A stretch of DNA of 64,000 bases from Zygnema cylindricum (taxonomy: Eukaryota > Streptophyta > Zygnematophyceae > Zygnematales > Zygnemataceae): assembly GCA_037447655.1 (NCBI GenBank), contig JBBHKE010002758.1:60001-124000 (forward strand), read 5' to 3'. Under the pieces are notes generated by a model. The model worked only from the letters and a program-made list of their open reading frames with translations, did not search any database and was not told the DNA's origin. How positions within the stretch are numbered: position 1 is the stretch's first letter; each line of letters begins with the position of its first letter. The translations under genes and the position numbers were made by a program. Shown piece by piece: positions 1 through 10,573 of this stretch.

Positions 1-647
1 TTATAGTACTTCGCGAAACGAATACCGCACATTTTTTTAGACGGCGAAACAAATACCGCGCATTTATTTTTGATTCCTAGAGTTGAAAGTCGATTTTAAT
101 CAAACGGCCACGATAGGTGCCACGATCGCGAAATATGCGTTTTGGCGGTTTTTCAGGCACCGCCATATCAAATGACAAGTGGCACAACCTCATTAGTTTA
201 CGGCATCTCTAGAGAATATGGGAACAAATCCGGATAAGGCATGCGTCGACATTTTGGCCATGTCGTACCATTTTTGTACAAAAAGTACTCCGGCACCTGT
301 ACCTTCTCTACGACACAATATTGTGATTGGTGCCGTAATGTTGTAGTAGAGGGTTTAGAGAGGGATTTATACTTAGAAAAATTGGTAGGTAGCCGCCTCT
401 CTCCCAGATTGTTTGGGTACAAAAGGTCAACTTTCACCCTTGATGACTTACTACTCAAGGGAGCAAATTCAGAGATTCTTTTTACTATCAATTCAAAAAG
501 GTCATGTCTTCACAAAGTTTTAGGTAGTCAGTGTTTTTTTCTGCAGGGTGGCACTTATTCTGGTTGAAACTCAAAGGGGTCAGGGTTATCATAGGGACTT
601 CGTGTGAGTTGTCAATTCTGAGGACCTATAAAGGTCTCACAATTGCA
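1..647 (+). repeat. Cop1 5' LTR, cut by the window start
   Basis: This is the right-hand part of a copia LTR; its TG start lies outside the window. It ends in ...aattgca at 647, directly before a primer-binding site. It shares blocks with the other LTRs of the family: the stretch around 250-330 (pyrimidine-rich, with a chain of short GTAC words), the gagagggattta block near 358, and the ggacctataaaggtctcac block before the end. No protein-coding gene is seen in it. Confidence 0.85.
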
Positions 648-662
648 GGTTATGGGCCCACC
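648..662 (+). promoter_or_regulatory. Primer-binding site, half initiator tRNA-Met type
   Basis: GGTTATGGGCCCACC follows the LTR end directly. It is the exact reverse complement of the anticodon arm of plant initiator tRNA-Met (GGTGGGCCCATAACC), not of its 3' acceptor end (which would give TGGTATCAGAGC). The tRNA sequence is from general knowledge. The ATG at 652 inside the site opens the gag frame. Confidence 0.8.
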
Positions 663-2221
663 TTCTAGGGTGCCCATCATTTATGGAATTAACTTCATAT
701 ATTGGGAGAGTATGATGATTGGAGCTCTATGTGAAAATAGGTTTTGGGGAATAATGAGTGGACGGGTGAGGCGTCCATTCGGTCTTGGCATCCCTCCATG
801 GTTGTAAGGAAGCACATTCACCAGAGATGCATATCCATCTCCAACGGAGGAGACAAAAGAAGGGGAGGTGGTGGACAAAGGAAAAGAGAAAAAGACGATC
901 ACACGTATAGAAACCTGTTCAGCATTTATGTCACTTATTCCGAGGAACGAGGAGAATAATATTGATACCTATGATTATAATAATATGGCGGTAAATCATT
1001 TTATCCTCCGCCATCTTACTCAAGGGCTTGCATCTCTTCATTTGCGCGTAGAGAGGGCATCCGATCTTTGGGTTGCTCTCATAGAGATGTACCGAAATGG
1101 TACGATTCAACAACAGTAGTTGGCTAATCAGAAAAATAAATGTTATGTATACAAATGGGGGAAGATGTTAGATTTATGTAATGAGCTCGCAACACTTTTC
1201 ATGGAGCTAGAGAGTGCTAGAAAAATAGAAACTGAAAAGGAAAAGGTTAACTGCATGCTCATGAAGTTACTAGATGAGTTTGAGAAATACTTTTGTGATG
1301 GACTTGCCAGATTCAAGATGGATATGGAATTCACTGTTAGGGATGATTGTCGTTCGAGAAAATACGATAGAGATCCAAAGGGGAGGAAAGTGTGGGCAAG
1401 CCTTCGCAGCCGGGACCGATTGGAGGAACAAGGATTCCAGAAAAAACCGATCGGAAATTATAGAGGGGGTGGTCAGAAAAATCAAACCGATGAGTTGAGA
1501 CCAAGGGCTCCCAAGGTTTTGTGTCATTTTAGTACAAAACCAGTGCACTATATGGCAGAGTGCACCAAGCTTACCAAACTTTGGTTAAAGGTGGGGCAAA
1601 TCGGTGGACCTCCAAGAGGAAAGAAAAAGGCTCTTGTGACACTAGAACATGAGGAGGAATCTGAGGACGAGCACGATGAGCTCTTGTTGGATGAGGAGTT
1701 GGAAGTGAAGACCGAAGTCGAAATTCCTCGAAAGCACAAATGTGCTTTCAAAAGACCAAAAGGTGAAGGAAGTTGGATTTTGGATTCGGGTGCCTCCATG
1801 CACATGTGTAAGGACAAACACTTGTTCACTAAGATGAGAAAGATTCCCACTGTAGAGATAGAGTATAGGGATAGGAGGGTAGTCACTATTACTTTGGTAG
1901 GATTGGTAGATTTGAAAGTCTTAGTGGGGGGGAAGATATCTATAATGACATTCTTTGATGTGTTGTTTATTCTAGAGCTAAACAAAAACGTGATCTCAAC
2001 GTCTGTGTTAGATGATAAGGGTTTTGAGACTAGCACTAGGAAGGGAACCTTTACTGCTAGCTTTGAGAAAGAAGTTAATTTCACAGCTGAAAAAGGAAGC
2101 CAATGGATGTTTAGGCTGATTTTAAGGAATGAAAAGAAGAAACTTCACTATTCTAGTGTTCATGATATAATGTTGTGGCATAAGAGGCTTGGATATGTGC
2201 ATTTAGATAAGTTCAAAGTGA
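652..2221 (+). pseudogene. Cop1 gag-protease remnant (Ty1/copia)
   Basis: One frame runs from the ATG at 652 to about 2221, broken by TAA at 805-807 and TAG at 1117-1119. It begins MGPPSRVPI, which leads into a copia gag N-terminus with a YWES motif. A CX2CX4HX4C knuckle near 1522-1563 has lost its second Cys (CHFS). The retropepsin site WILDSGAS lies around 1771-1794 with DSG intact. The gag-pre-integrase motif LWHKRLG follows near 2170. Integrase, reverse transcriptase and RNase H are absent: the frame runs straight into an LTR at about 2222, where both sides contain a TGAAAA-like stretch, so a microhomology deletion is likely. Gag would form the particle shell; this copy cannot make a whole one. 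Confidence 0.88.
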
Positions 2222-2420
2222 TGAAAATGGTATTTTATATTCTATTTTGTTTGTTGATGGTCTTGCTGTAGTCCTCATACTTATCGTAGTCACTGAGGAC
2301 TAGCAGTCCTGATACTTTTCGTAGTCAATGAGGACTTGCATGCAGCCATGACTACCCCATGAAGACAATGAAATAGACAGAGAGGAACAAAAGACCCAGC
2401 TCTTGCAAAAGATGGAAGGA

Positions 2421-2500
2421 CAGGACCAGGATTTGATCCTGTGACCTCCTAGATAAGACGCGTACTGCATAGCCGTTCGTCTTATCTGTTAGGTCTTGAT
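2421..2500 (-). other. tRNA-like module inside LTR, antisense to element
   Basis: Read on the minus strand, this stretch has an A-box-like AACAGATAAG and, about 45 bases on, GGATCAAATCC (plus-strand 2429-2439), which fits the pol III B-box pattern GWTCRANNC. The arms AGATAAGACG/CGTCTTATCT between them form a 10-bp inverted repeat. No acceptor stem pairs convincingly, so it is not a functional tRNA gene. Confidence 0.5.
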
Positions 2501-2987
2501 ATTGTTAAAGTATATTGGGTGTGATTAATATATTACGAAATGGCATATTTCATTTAATAATTTGCGAGACAAATTGAACATGGAAAATGTATCGGTATGC
2601 ATGAAATCCGGATCGCATGGAATGTACAAAATGACATTTAATTTCGATGGGCGAAATCAAATGTGCCTATATGATCGAACAGCTCACAAAGGAGTCAGTG
2701 TATCGGAGTGGACTTTTGGCGGTTTGCGGAGCAGATGTCGGCGGCTGACACATGGCGAGTAATTATAGGGCAGCGGATATTACGGGGGGAGCAACTACGG
2801 CTCAAGAACTGACACACGTCAGCGGAGCGGCCATGCTGTACTATAGCCGTACAATAAGTACACCGATACCTGTACCTTTTTATAACTTACAGTCTATTGA
2901 TTGGCCAGGTACACTAGTAGTAGCTTGAGAGAAGGAGTTTAAGACTTAAAAAAATTTAGGTTTCTGCCCCTCTCGTAGAGTGCAACT

Positions 2988-2998
2988 ATATTTATAGG
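2988..2998 (+). promoter_or_regulatory. Putative LTR TATA box
   Basis: TATATTTATAG lies in the last quarter of the LTR. Equivalent TATTTATA words sit at the same place in the LTRs at 7606-8575 (8345-8354) and 12067-12958 (12727-12735). This suits the U3/R border where element transcription would start. The call rests on position and conservation only. Confidence 0.5.
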
Positions 2999-3221
2999 CC
3001 ATCTTTCGCTAGCCACAACTTAATGCTCATGTGAGCAATTTTAGTGATTCTTTTTGCGGCACACTAACGCGAGTCTAAGCTACACAAGGGTGTTGCTGGT
3101 CAATGTTTTTTGCGTTCCAAGGTGACACTTATTCATTGCTAAATTCAAAAGTGTACATATTATCTTAGAGGCTTCATATAAGTTCGACATTCTGTGGACC
3201 AATGGAGGTCACACAATTACA

Positions 3222-3236
3222 GGTTATGGGCCCACC
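3222..3236 (+). promoter_or_regulatory. Primer-binding site, half initiator tRNA-Met type
   Basis: GGTTATGGGCCCACC is identical to the Cop1 site and directly follows LTR end ...aattaca. Its internal ATG (3226) is in frame with MGPPFRMPIFNG and then with the Cop2 gag. Confidence 0.8.
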
Positions 3237-6200
3237 CTTTAGGATGCCCATTTTTAATGGAACATGGGTCATATACTAGGAGACCATGATGAGGGGTGCA
3301 TTGTTTGAAAAACGGTTTTGGGGCATTGTGACTGGTCGTGTGCGTCGACCAATCGCAAAATTTGGAGTTTCACCAAGGTTTCGAGGATCTAGATTCACAA
3401 GAGGATTTGCGGAGGTAGAGGTGGTAGAGGATGTTGGAGAAAGCATCGTGTTTGACACTAAAAGGAGAATGGGAAGGAGAAACTCACACCAATGGCTACT
3501 AGATCGGTTCGAGTAGCAGATGTTTAGAAAATCGAGGAAATTAATACTGAAATTTGGGATTTCAACAACACCGTGGCAACTGATTTTATTTTCGGGCGTC
3601 TCACTTAAGCACTTGATACACCTCATCTTCATGTGGACAGGGCGGACGAGTTGTGGGAGGCTTTTTCCAACATTTACAAGAGCGGTACCATCACTAGCAG
3701 AAGCTGGCAGATTAGAAGGTACAAGTATATGTGTACAAAGGGGGAAAGATGTTAGACTTTTGTAATGACTTGGTCGGGTTATTTATGGAGTTGGGGAGTG
3801 CATGAAAAAGGAAGATCGAGAAAGAGAAGGTGGATACTTTGTTGAAAAACTCCCAGATGATTATAAAAACATTATTAACATGCTTAACGATTTGCCAAAT
3901 CATCGATGGATGTGGAATTTCGTTGTGGGGATGATTTTGGTTTGGGAAAGCACAAGTGAGATTTGGAGAGGAAGAAAGAGTGTACGAGCATTGGCTGGTG
4001 GAACTAACTAAGGGGATAAAGATTCCAAGAAACCTTATGGAAACTTTGGTGGTGTGGAAAAAGAAACCAATCGGACGGATCTGGATCGAGGCCTCCGAAG
4101 GGGCTCTGTCACTTTTGTAAGAAGGCGAGACATTAGATGGCGGAGTGAACTAAACTGAAAAAGCTGAGATTGAAAGACGAGCAGATTATAAAACTAGCCG
4201 TAGGAAAGAAGAAGACATTTGTTGCAACATTAGTCGTGGGAGAGGATTTTGATGAGGGCGATGTAAAATGTCTACTCAATGAGGAGCTGGAGGTGAAAGG
4301 TGAGCCGAAAATTCTAAGGAGGCAAAAGTGTTCTTTCCGTGGAGTAAGAGAAGCTTTTGAAGAATGATGGATTAATGATTCAGATGCCTATATGCATATG
4401 TGTAGAGAAAAATCATTGTTCACCAAAATGAGAAAGATCTCTACTGTAGAGATAGAGTATGGGGATGGGAGAATAGTAACAACTAATTTAGTGGGATCTG
4501 TGGATCTGAGAGTCTTAGTTGATGGAAAAGCATCCATAGTCAAGTTCTTTGATGTTCTTTTTATTCCAAAGTTGAACAAGAATCTTATCTCTATGTCGGT
4601 CTTAGATGATAAGGGTTTTGAGTCTAGTAATTAGAAAGGAGTCTTTGTTGCTAGCTATAAGAATGAAGTGTACGTCACAGGTGAAAAGGGTAGCCAAAGA
4701 ATGTTTAGGCTAAATGTGAGTAATAGAAAGACGGGAGTTTACTATGTTGGTGTAAGTGATTAAATGATGTGGCATAAAAGATTGGGACACGTGCATCTAG
4801 ATATATTGAAAAATATGAAGAAAACGAGTGTAGTTAAAGGAATACATTTTGGAGACAATGAGACTTTGGATGATTGTAGTGGATGTGCTCAAGGTAATGC
4901 CCTGATATTGCCTTTTCCAAAAACCGCAACATATAAGGGTGAAAAGGTCTTAGATCTAGTTCATACTAACATATGGGGACCGGCCAAAGTGCCATCAGTT
5001 AGAGGGAAAAGATTTATGCTTACTATCACTGATGACTGGTCTATATACTCTTGAGTATATTTTTTGAAAAATAAGTCTGAGGCTTCGGCTTACGTTAAGG
5101 ATTATAAAGCATGGAGTGAAAAAATTGATAAGACACATATAAAGAGAGTGAGGATTGATAATGGGGGGGAATACACTTCTAATGAGTTCAAGGATTGCTT
5201 GAAAGAGGAAAGGGTTTAAGACCAAAAGATCCTTCCAAAGAATCCAAAACAAAACGGTGTAGCCGAGAGACTAAATTGGACATTAAGTGATATTGCCCGT
5301 TATATGTTGTTGGAAAAAAAGATAAAGAAATGTTTTTGGGCAGAAACTATTAATTTTGTTAACTATCTCAAAAATAGAGTCCTTACCTCGGCGATAAAAA
5401 GACAAACACCTTATGAAAGATGGACCGAGAGAAAACCTAATATTTCACACTTAAAGGTGTTCGGAAGTCAAGTGTTTAATCTAAAGATAAAAAAATCTGA
5501 TTAAAAGTTACATGCGAGGAGGAAGCAGGGACACCTACTTGAGTATGATGAAAATGTAAAGGGATATAGAGTTTATGATCTTCGAAGAGGCGACATCGTT
5601 CTAGTAAAACACTTGGTAGTCATGGATGAAGGAAAGTCAATAGACCCCTTTAAATACACTAAACCGGTTAGAATTAGAATTGAATCCGAAAATGAGTTAG
5701 ATTCAGATCCTTTTGACCAAACTATGGTTCAACCTGACCTTGCAGAGGAAAAGAAAAATCTGGCCGAGAGTGACCCTCTCTTGGAATCACAACTTCCGAT
5801 TCAAACCGAGGAAAAAAACTAGGAAAGACTGCAAGTGGATGATGAACGTTCGCAGATGGACTCCACAGATAAGGGAGAAGATGAAATCATTCAGAGAAAT
5901 TCGAGATTACCCTCGATTCCATTATCAAAGTTTGAAAGAGGAAGGAGAAGCAGCAAGAGACTTTAAGAGAGACAAGTAAACAACAAGGTAACTAAGCTAT
6001 CACATTTGAGTGAACCCTAGACTTACTCGGAAGCAGTTAATAGTTTCGAGCCTAGTAGATGGATAATAGCCATTAATGATGAAATTGCATCCATTATAAA
6101 AACAAACACATCGAAGCAGGTGGATTGTCCTTCGGACATAAAGCGGATAGGATGCAAGTGGGTATTTAAGTTGAAACTCAATCCGGATAACACTATCGAG

Positions 6201-7592
6201 CGATACAAGGCTAGATTAGTGGTAAAGAGGTTCACACAGAACGAGGGAATCGATTATGAGGAGACCTTCGCTCCATTTTTTAGATTTCCCTCCGTCCAGA
6301 TTCTACTTAGTCTAGCGGCAACGACCGACATGGAAGTGCATCAGATAGACATCAAAACCGCTTTCTTACACAGAGAATTAGAAGAAGAGATCTTCATGCG
6401 ACAACTTAAACGATTTGTGGATAAATGAGAAGAAAGTAAGATGTGCAGATTGTTCAAGTCTCTTTATGGACTAAAGCAAGCTCCACGAAAATCGAACAAG
6501 AAGATGGACGAGTTTTTGACGGGTCTGAGATTTATCCGAATCAGCTCGGATCATTCCATCTATCTATTTGAGGATGATGAAGGTAATTTTCATTGCCGTA
6601 TATGTTAATGATTTGCTTGTTTTGAGTAAATCAGTGGAGAAAATTAATAGATTGAAAATAGATGTAAAAAGTAGATTTGAAATGAAAGACTAAGGGGAGG
6701 CAAAGTATATTATGGGAATATAAATGGAGAGGGATAGAGAGAAGAAAACAATTAGACTAACTCAAAAAAAAAAAATTGGAAATATGCTTGAAAAATTTCA
6801 AATGGATAAAACAAATAATTGTACGACTCCAATGGAGTTAAAGTAGTGAAATGAGGGGAGCTCGGAAAAGGGAGTCTTCATCTTGGATAATGAGTTAAGA
6901 CCTGAGGAAAGCAAGTTTATGAAAACTATTATGTCCAGGCAATTTGTTGGTAGTTAATATTTTTTTTGAATTGTACTCGTCCTGATATAGCAAGGGTGTA
7001 GGGATATGAAGTAGGAGTCTCAATGATCCAAAAAAGAAAGATTGTGAAGCGGCCAAAAGGGTCATGCGATACTTGATAGGAACGAGAGATCCGTGGTTGC
7101 ATTTGGGAGGGGATAATACTGACATCACCACTTGGAGTGATGCCACTTATGGGGATCCTCCGATGAACATGTGTACTTCTGGGTATGTGTTGTATGTTAA
7201 AAATGGGGCTTGCTTTTCAAGTAGCAAACAACAAAAGGTGATTGCTCAATCCACCATGGAGAAAGAGTATATGGCCTCTTGTTCACCTATGAAAAAAATA
7301 ATGTGGGTGATCCTTGCTTCAAAAACTTGGATATATGAAGAATGGAGTAGAAAAAATATTTTGTGACAATCAAGCTGCGATCGCAATTCGAGCAAACTCT
7401 AAGCATCTCTTTAAAACAAAGCATATGTATATTCGTTTGAGCTTTGTTAGAGCGAAGGTTGAGAACAAAATAATTAGTTTGGAATATAGACCAGATCGAT
7501 AAATGGTAACAGATATGATGACTAAGCCGCTTCCTTCTCCCAAATTGATATTTTGTAGGGAGAAGTGTGGACTCAAGCAAAAGATAGACTAG
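3226..7592 (+). pseudogene. Cop2 gag-pol, full-length but decayed (Ty1/copia)
   Basis: All copia domains occur in the order gag, protease, integrase, RT, RNase H, broken by many stops and frameshifts. Gag begins at the primer-site ATG; a TGG has become TAG 18 codons on. The zinc knuckle near 4110-4150 is out of frame. The protease motif near 4377 reads DSD instead of DSG. The gag-pre-integrase motif MWHKRLGHVH is at about 4764. The integrase zinc-finger end (DCSGCAQG) and core follow to about 5500. RT lies at about 6120-6960; its YVDD box reads YVND (6601-6612). RNase H with TWSDATYGD and CDNQAA spans about 7064-7590. The protein cannot work as it stands. Confidence 0.9.
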
Positions 7593-7605
7593 AAAATAAG
7601 GGGAG
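7593..7605 (+). promoter_or_regulatory. Polypurine tract of Cop2
   Basis: AAAATAAGGGGAG lies directly before LTR start TGTTGG at 7606. It would prime plus-strand DNA synthesis. The same motif, aaaataa(g)ggag or similar, precedes the Cop6 and Cop9 3' LTRs. Confidence 0.85.
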
Positions 7606-8575
7606 TGTTGGAAAAAGTATTTTTTATTCTAGTTCTTTTGTGCATGGTCTTAATGCAATCCTCATACTTGTCGTAGTCATTGAAGACTGGCAGGCACCCA
7701 TGGCTTCCCCATGCAGAGAAGGAGACAGACATAGAGGAACAGAAGACCCAACTCTTGCAAAAGATGGATGGACAAGACCAAGATTTGATTATGTGACCTG
7801 CCAGATAAGACGACATACGACATAGTTGTTCGTCTTATCCGTTAAGACTTAATATCGTTAAAGTATACTGGGTGTGATTAATATTTAAACATTATCAAAC
7901 AACATATTTCATTTAACATTTTACGAGCAAATTGAACATGGAAAATGTATCGGTCCGCACAAAATCAGTATCGCACGGAATGTACAAAACAACATTTAAT
8001 TTCGACAGACGAAATAAAATGTCCGGATCTGATCGAACGGCTCACAAAGTTGTTGGTGTACAGGAGAGGACTTTTGGTTGTTTGCACAACAAATGGCGGC
8101 AGGTAACACATGGCGAGTTATTATTGGACAACGGATATTACGGGGGGAGCAACTACGGCTCAGGAACTGACACACGTCAGCGGAGCGTCCATGTCGTACT
8201 ATGGTAGTACAAAAAGTACATCGGTACTTGTACCTTCTTGTACCTTACAGTCTTTTGATTGGCAAGGTACAGTAGTAGTAGGTTTCGGAGAGGGATTTTA
8301 TGACTTAGAAAAATTTAGGTTTCGTCTTCTCTCCCACAGTGTAATATTTATAAGCCACCTTTCCCCACCCATAATTTAATGCTCAGGTGAGCTATTTCAG
8401 TGATTTTTTTTGCTACAGACTCGAGGAGTCCAGGCTACGTAGGAGTGTAGTCGGTCTGAGATTTTGCATGCAAGGGTGACACTTATTTATTGCTAAAGTC
8501 AAAAGTGCAAATATTACCCTAGAGGCTTTATATAAGTTGGAGATTTTGTGGACCAAATGAGGGCACAAAATTACA
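7606..8575 (+). repeat. Copia LTR shared by Cop2 (3') and Cop3 (5')
   Basis: A complete LTR from TGTTGGAAAAAG to aaaattaca (970 bp), aligned throughout with the other family LTRs. It has a TATA-like word at 8345-8354. It is followed not by a primer-binding site but directly by aaaaaaatgaaaaag from the middle of the internal region, so the 5' half of Cop3 (primer site, gag, protease) is missing at exactly this LTR end. Confidence 0.9.
7771..7850 (-). other. tRNA-like module inside LTR, antisense to element
   Basis: This is the counterpart of 2421-2500. On the minus strand it reads ACGGATAAGACG (A-box-like), then a decayed B-box TAATCAAATCTT. It is the most degraded of the set. Confidence 0.4.
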
Positions 8576-10568
8576 AAAAAAATGAAAAAGATGGGAATAG
8601 TGGTTGGAATTCAATTTGGAGAAAGTGAAAACCTAAGTGACTGTAGTGGTTGTGCTCAAGGTAAGGCACACAGGTTACCCTTCCCAAAAAAAGTCACTTA
8701 TAAAGGAGAAAAAGTTTTAGACTTCGTACACACTGATATTTGGAGACCGGCCAAAGTGCCTTCACCCGGGGGTAAGAGGTTTATGATGGTAATCAGTGAC
8801 GATTGGTCTTCGTATTCTAGAGTGTATTTTTTGAAAAATAAATCAAAGGCCCCAGTGGTTTTTAAGGAATATAAAGCGTGGAGTGAGAAACTCCATGAAA
8901 CCGCTATTAAGAGAGTAAGAAGTGATAATGGGGGAGAGAATACCTTCAAAGAGTTTGAGGAATTTTTGAGAGAAGATGGAGTGCAACACAAAAAGTCACT
9001 TCCTAAAAATCATGTGCAGAATGGTGTAGCCGAGAGGTTATATAGAACACTAAGTGATAGTGCCAAGAGTATGATGTCGGAAAAGAAGATATGAAAGAGA
9101 TTTTCGGCCAAAACAATGAACTGTGCAAATAATCTCAAGAATAGAGTTTTTATTTCGGCAGTAAAAGGCCAAACACCTTCTAAGAGATGGACCGGCCAAA
9201 AACCAGATGTTTCACCTTAAGGGTTTTCGGTATTCAAGTGTTTATTCTAGACACAGATTAGTCAAATTGGAAGTTAGATCCAAAAGGAAAACCACGATAT
9301 CTGCTTGGAATAGACTTGGAATCGAGGTATAGGAGAGAAGTCCAAACTGTTCGGAAGAATCCTCGAAGCCATCTATTCCACAACACAGTTTGAGGGAGGT
9401 AGAAGAAGCAACAAAATACTGCAAGAAAGCTAAGTTAACAACAAGGTAACCAAAGTGTATCACCCCGATGAACCTCAATTTTATAATGAGGCAATGAACT
9501 ATCCTGAAAAGAACTGGTGGAAGACAGCCACTAATGAGGAGATGGTTTCAATTATGGCGGCCGGTACATGGGAATTGGTTGACTGTCTTTCTAACACGAA
9601 GACAATTGGGTTTAAGTGGGTACTTAATTTAAAATTCAACCCGGATAACACCATTGAGTGCTACAAGGCTCAGTTAGTGGCGAAAAGATTTACCCAGAAT
9701 GATGGAATTGACTATAAGGAGACATTTGCCCCAGTCGTCAGGTTTTTATCCGTCCTATTACTTTTAAATTTAGCGGCAGCATAAGATATGGAAGTACATC
9801 AAATATACATCAAGACGGCCTTCTTACATGTAGAATTGGAAGATGAGATTTTTATGCGACAACCCGAAAGATTTGTGGAGCAAGGGGAGGAGAGCAAGGT
9901 TTGACGATTAATCAATACTTTGTATTGGCTGAAACAGGCGCCTCGGCACTGGAGTAAGAAGCTCGATGAGTTTCTTACAAGTTTGGGATATATTCGGATC
10001 AGCTCAAATCACTCAATTTATTTTTTTGAAGATGAGGAAGTAATTATCTTCATTGCAATTTATGATGATGATTTGCTAGTTTTAAGCAAATTTCAAGATA
10101 AAATTCATAAGTTGAAAACAAACCTAAAAGGTAGATTTGAGATGAAAGATATGAGAGAAGCAAGGTATATTTTGGGAATTCACATTGAGAGAGACAAAGA
10201 TAGAAAGATAATAAGATATACTCATAGGGAGGCCATTGGAAACGTGTTAAAAAGGTTTAAAATGGATAATGCTAATTGTTGTACCACTCCAATGGAACTA
10301 AAGAAGGGAAGTGAGGGGAGTGTGGAAGAGGGAGTTATAATCTTAGATGATGGGTTAGGCCTTGAAAAGGAAAGATTTATGCAGAAAAATTCCTTATAAA
10401 CAAGTAGTGGGCAGCCTAATATATTTTATAGAATTGTACCCGACCAGATATAGCCGCAGTTGTAGGAGTACTAAGTAGGAGTCTGAATGCTCCCACTAAA
10501 AAAGATTCGGAGGAAGCTAAGAGAGTCATTAGATATCTCACTAGGGATATATGGTTTTAATTTGGGTG
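8576..10568 (+). pseudogene. Cop3 integrase-RT remnant (Ty1/copia)
   Basis: The frame opens within the gag-pre-integrase region (KKMGIVVGIQFGE). Integrase follows: finger end DCSGCAQGKAH and core with HTDIW, DDWSSYSR and RSDNGGE (to about 9094). The integrase C-terminus and linker are shifted or deleted. RT covers about 9455-10300, with FKWVLNLKFNPDN and an active-site box altered to YDDD near 10057. RNase H begins near 10400 and is then split by a solo LTR. Gag and protease are missing. It is a dead copy with at least five stops or shifts. Confidence 0.88.
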
Positions 10569-10573
10569 GAAAC

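Larger units (their letters stand above)
2222..3221 (+). repeat. Copia LTR shared by Cop1 (3') and Cop2 (5')
   Basis: It is homologous to the LTR at 7606-8575 over its length and ends cacaattaca before a second primer-binding site. The start is inferred, because the first bases (usually TGTTGAAAA) merge with Cop1 coding sequence. Near its start a 35-bp unit is repeated in tandem (2271-2305 and 2306-2340); each copy has inverted ends GTCCTCA/TGAGGAC, so it could fold as a hairpin. Confidence 0.85.

Noticed and set aside
651-676. Inverted repeat GGGC..ACCCT/AGGGTGCCC after the LTR, as a terminator or regulatory hairpin
   Set aside because: It overlaps the primer site and gag codons (MGPPSRVP), and both constraints explain the sequence. 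A hairpin role is possible but not needed.
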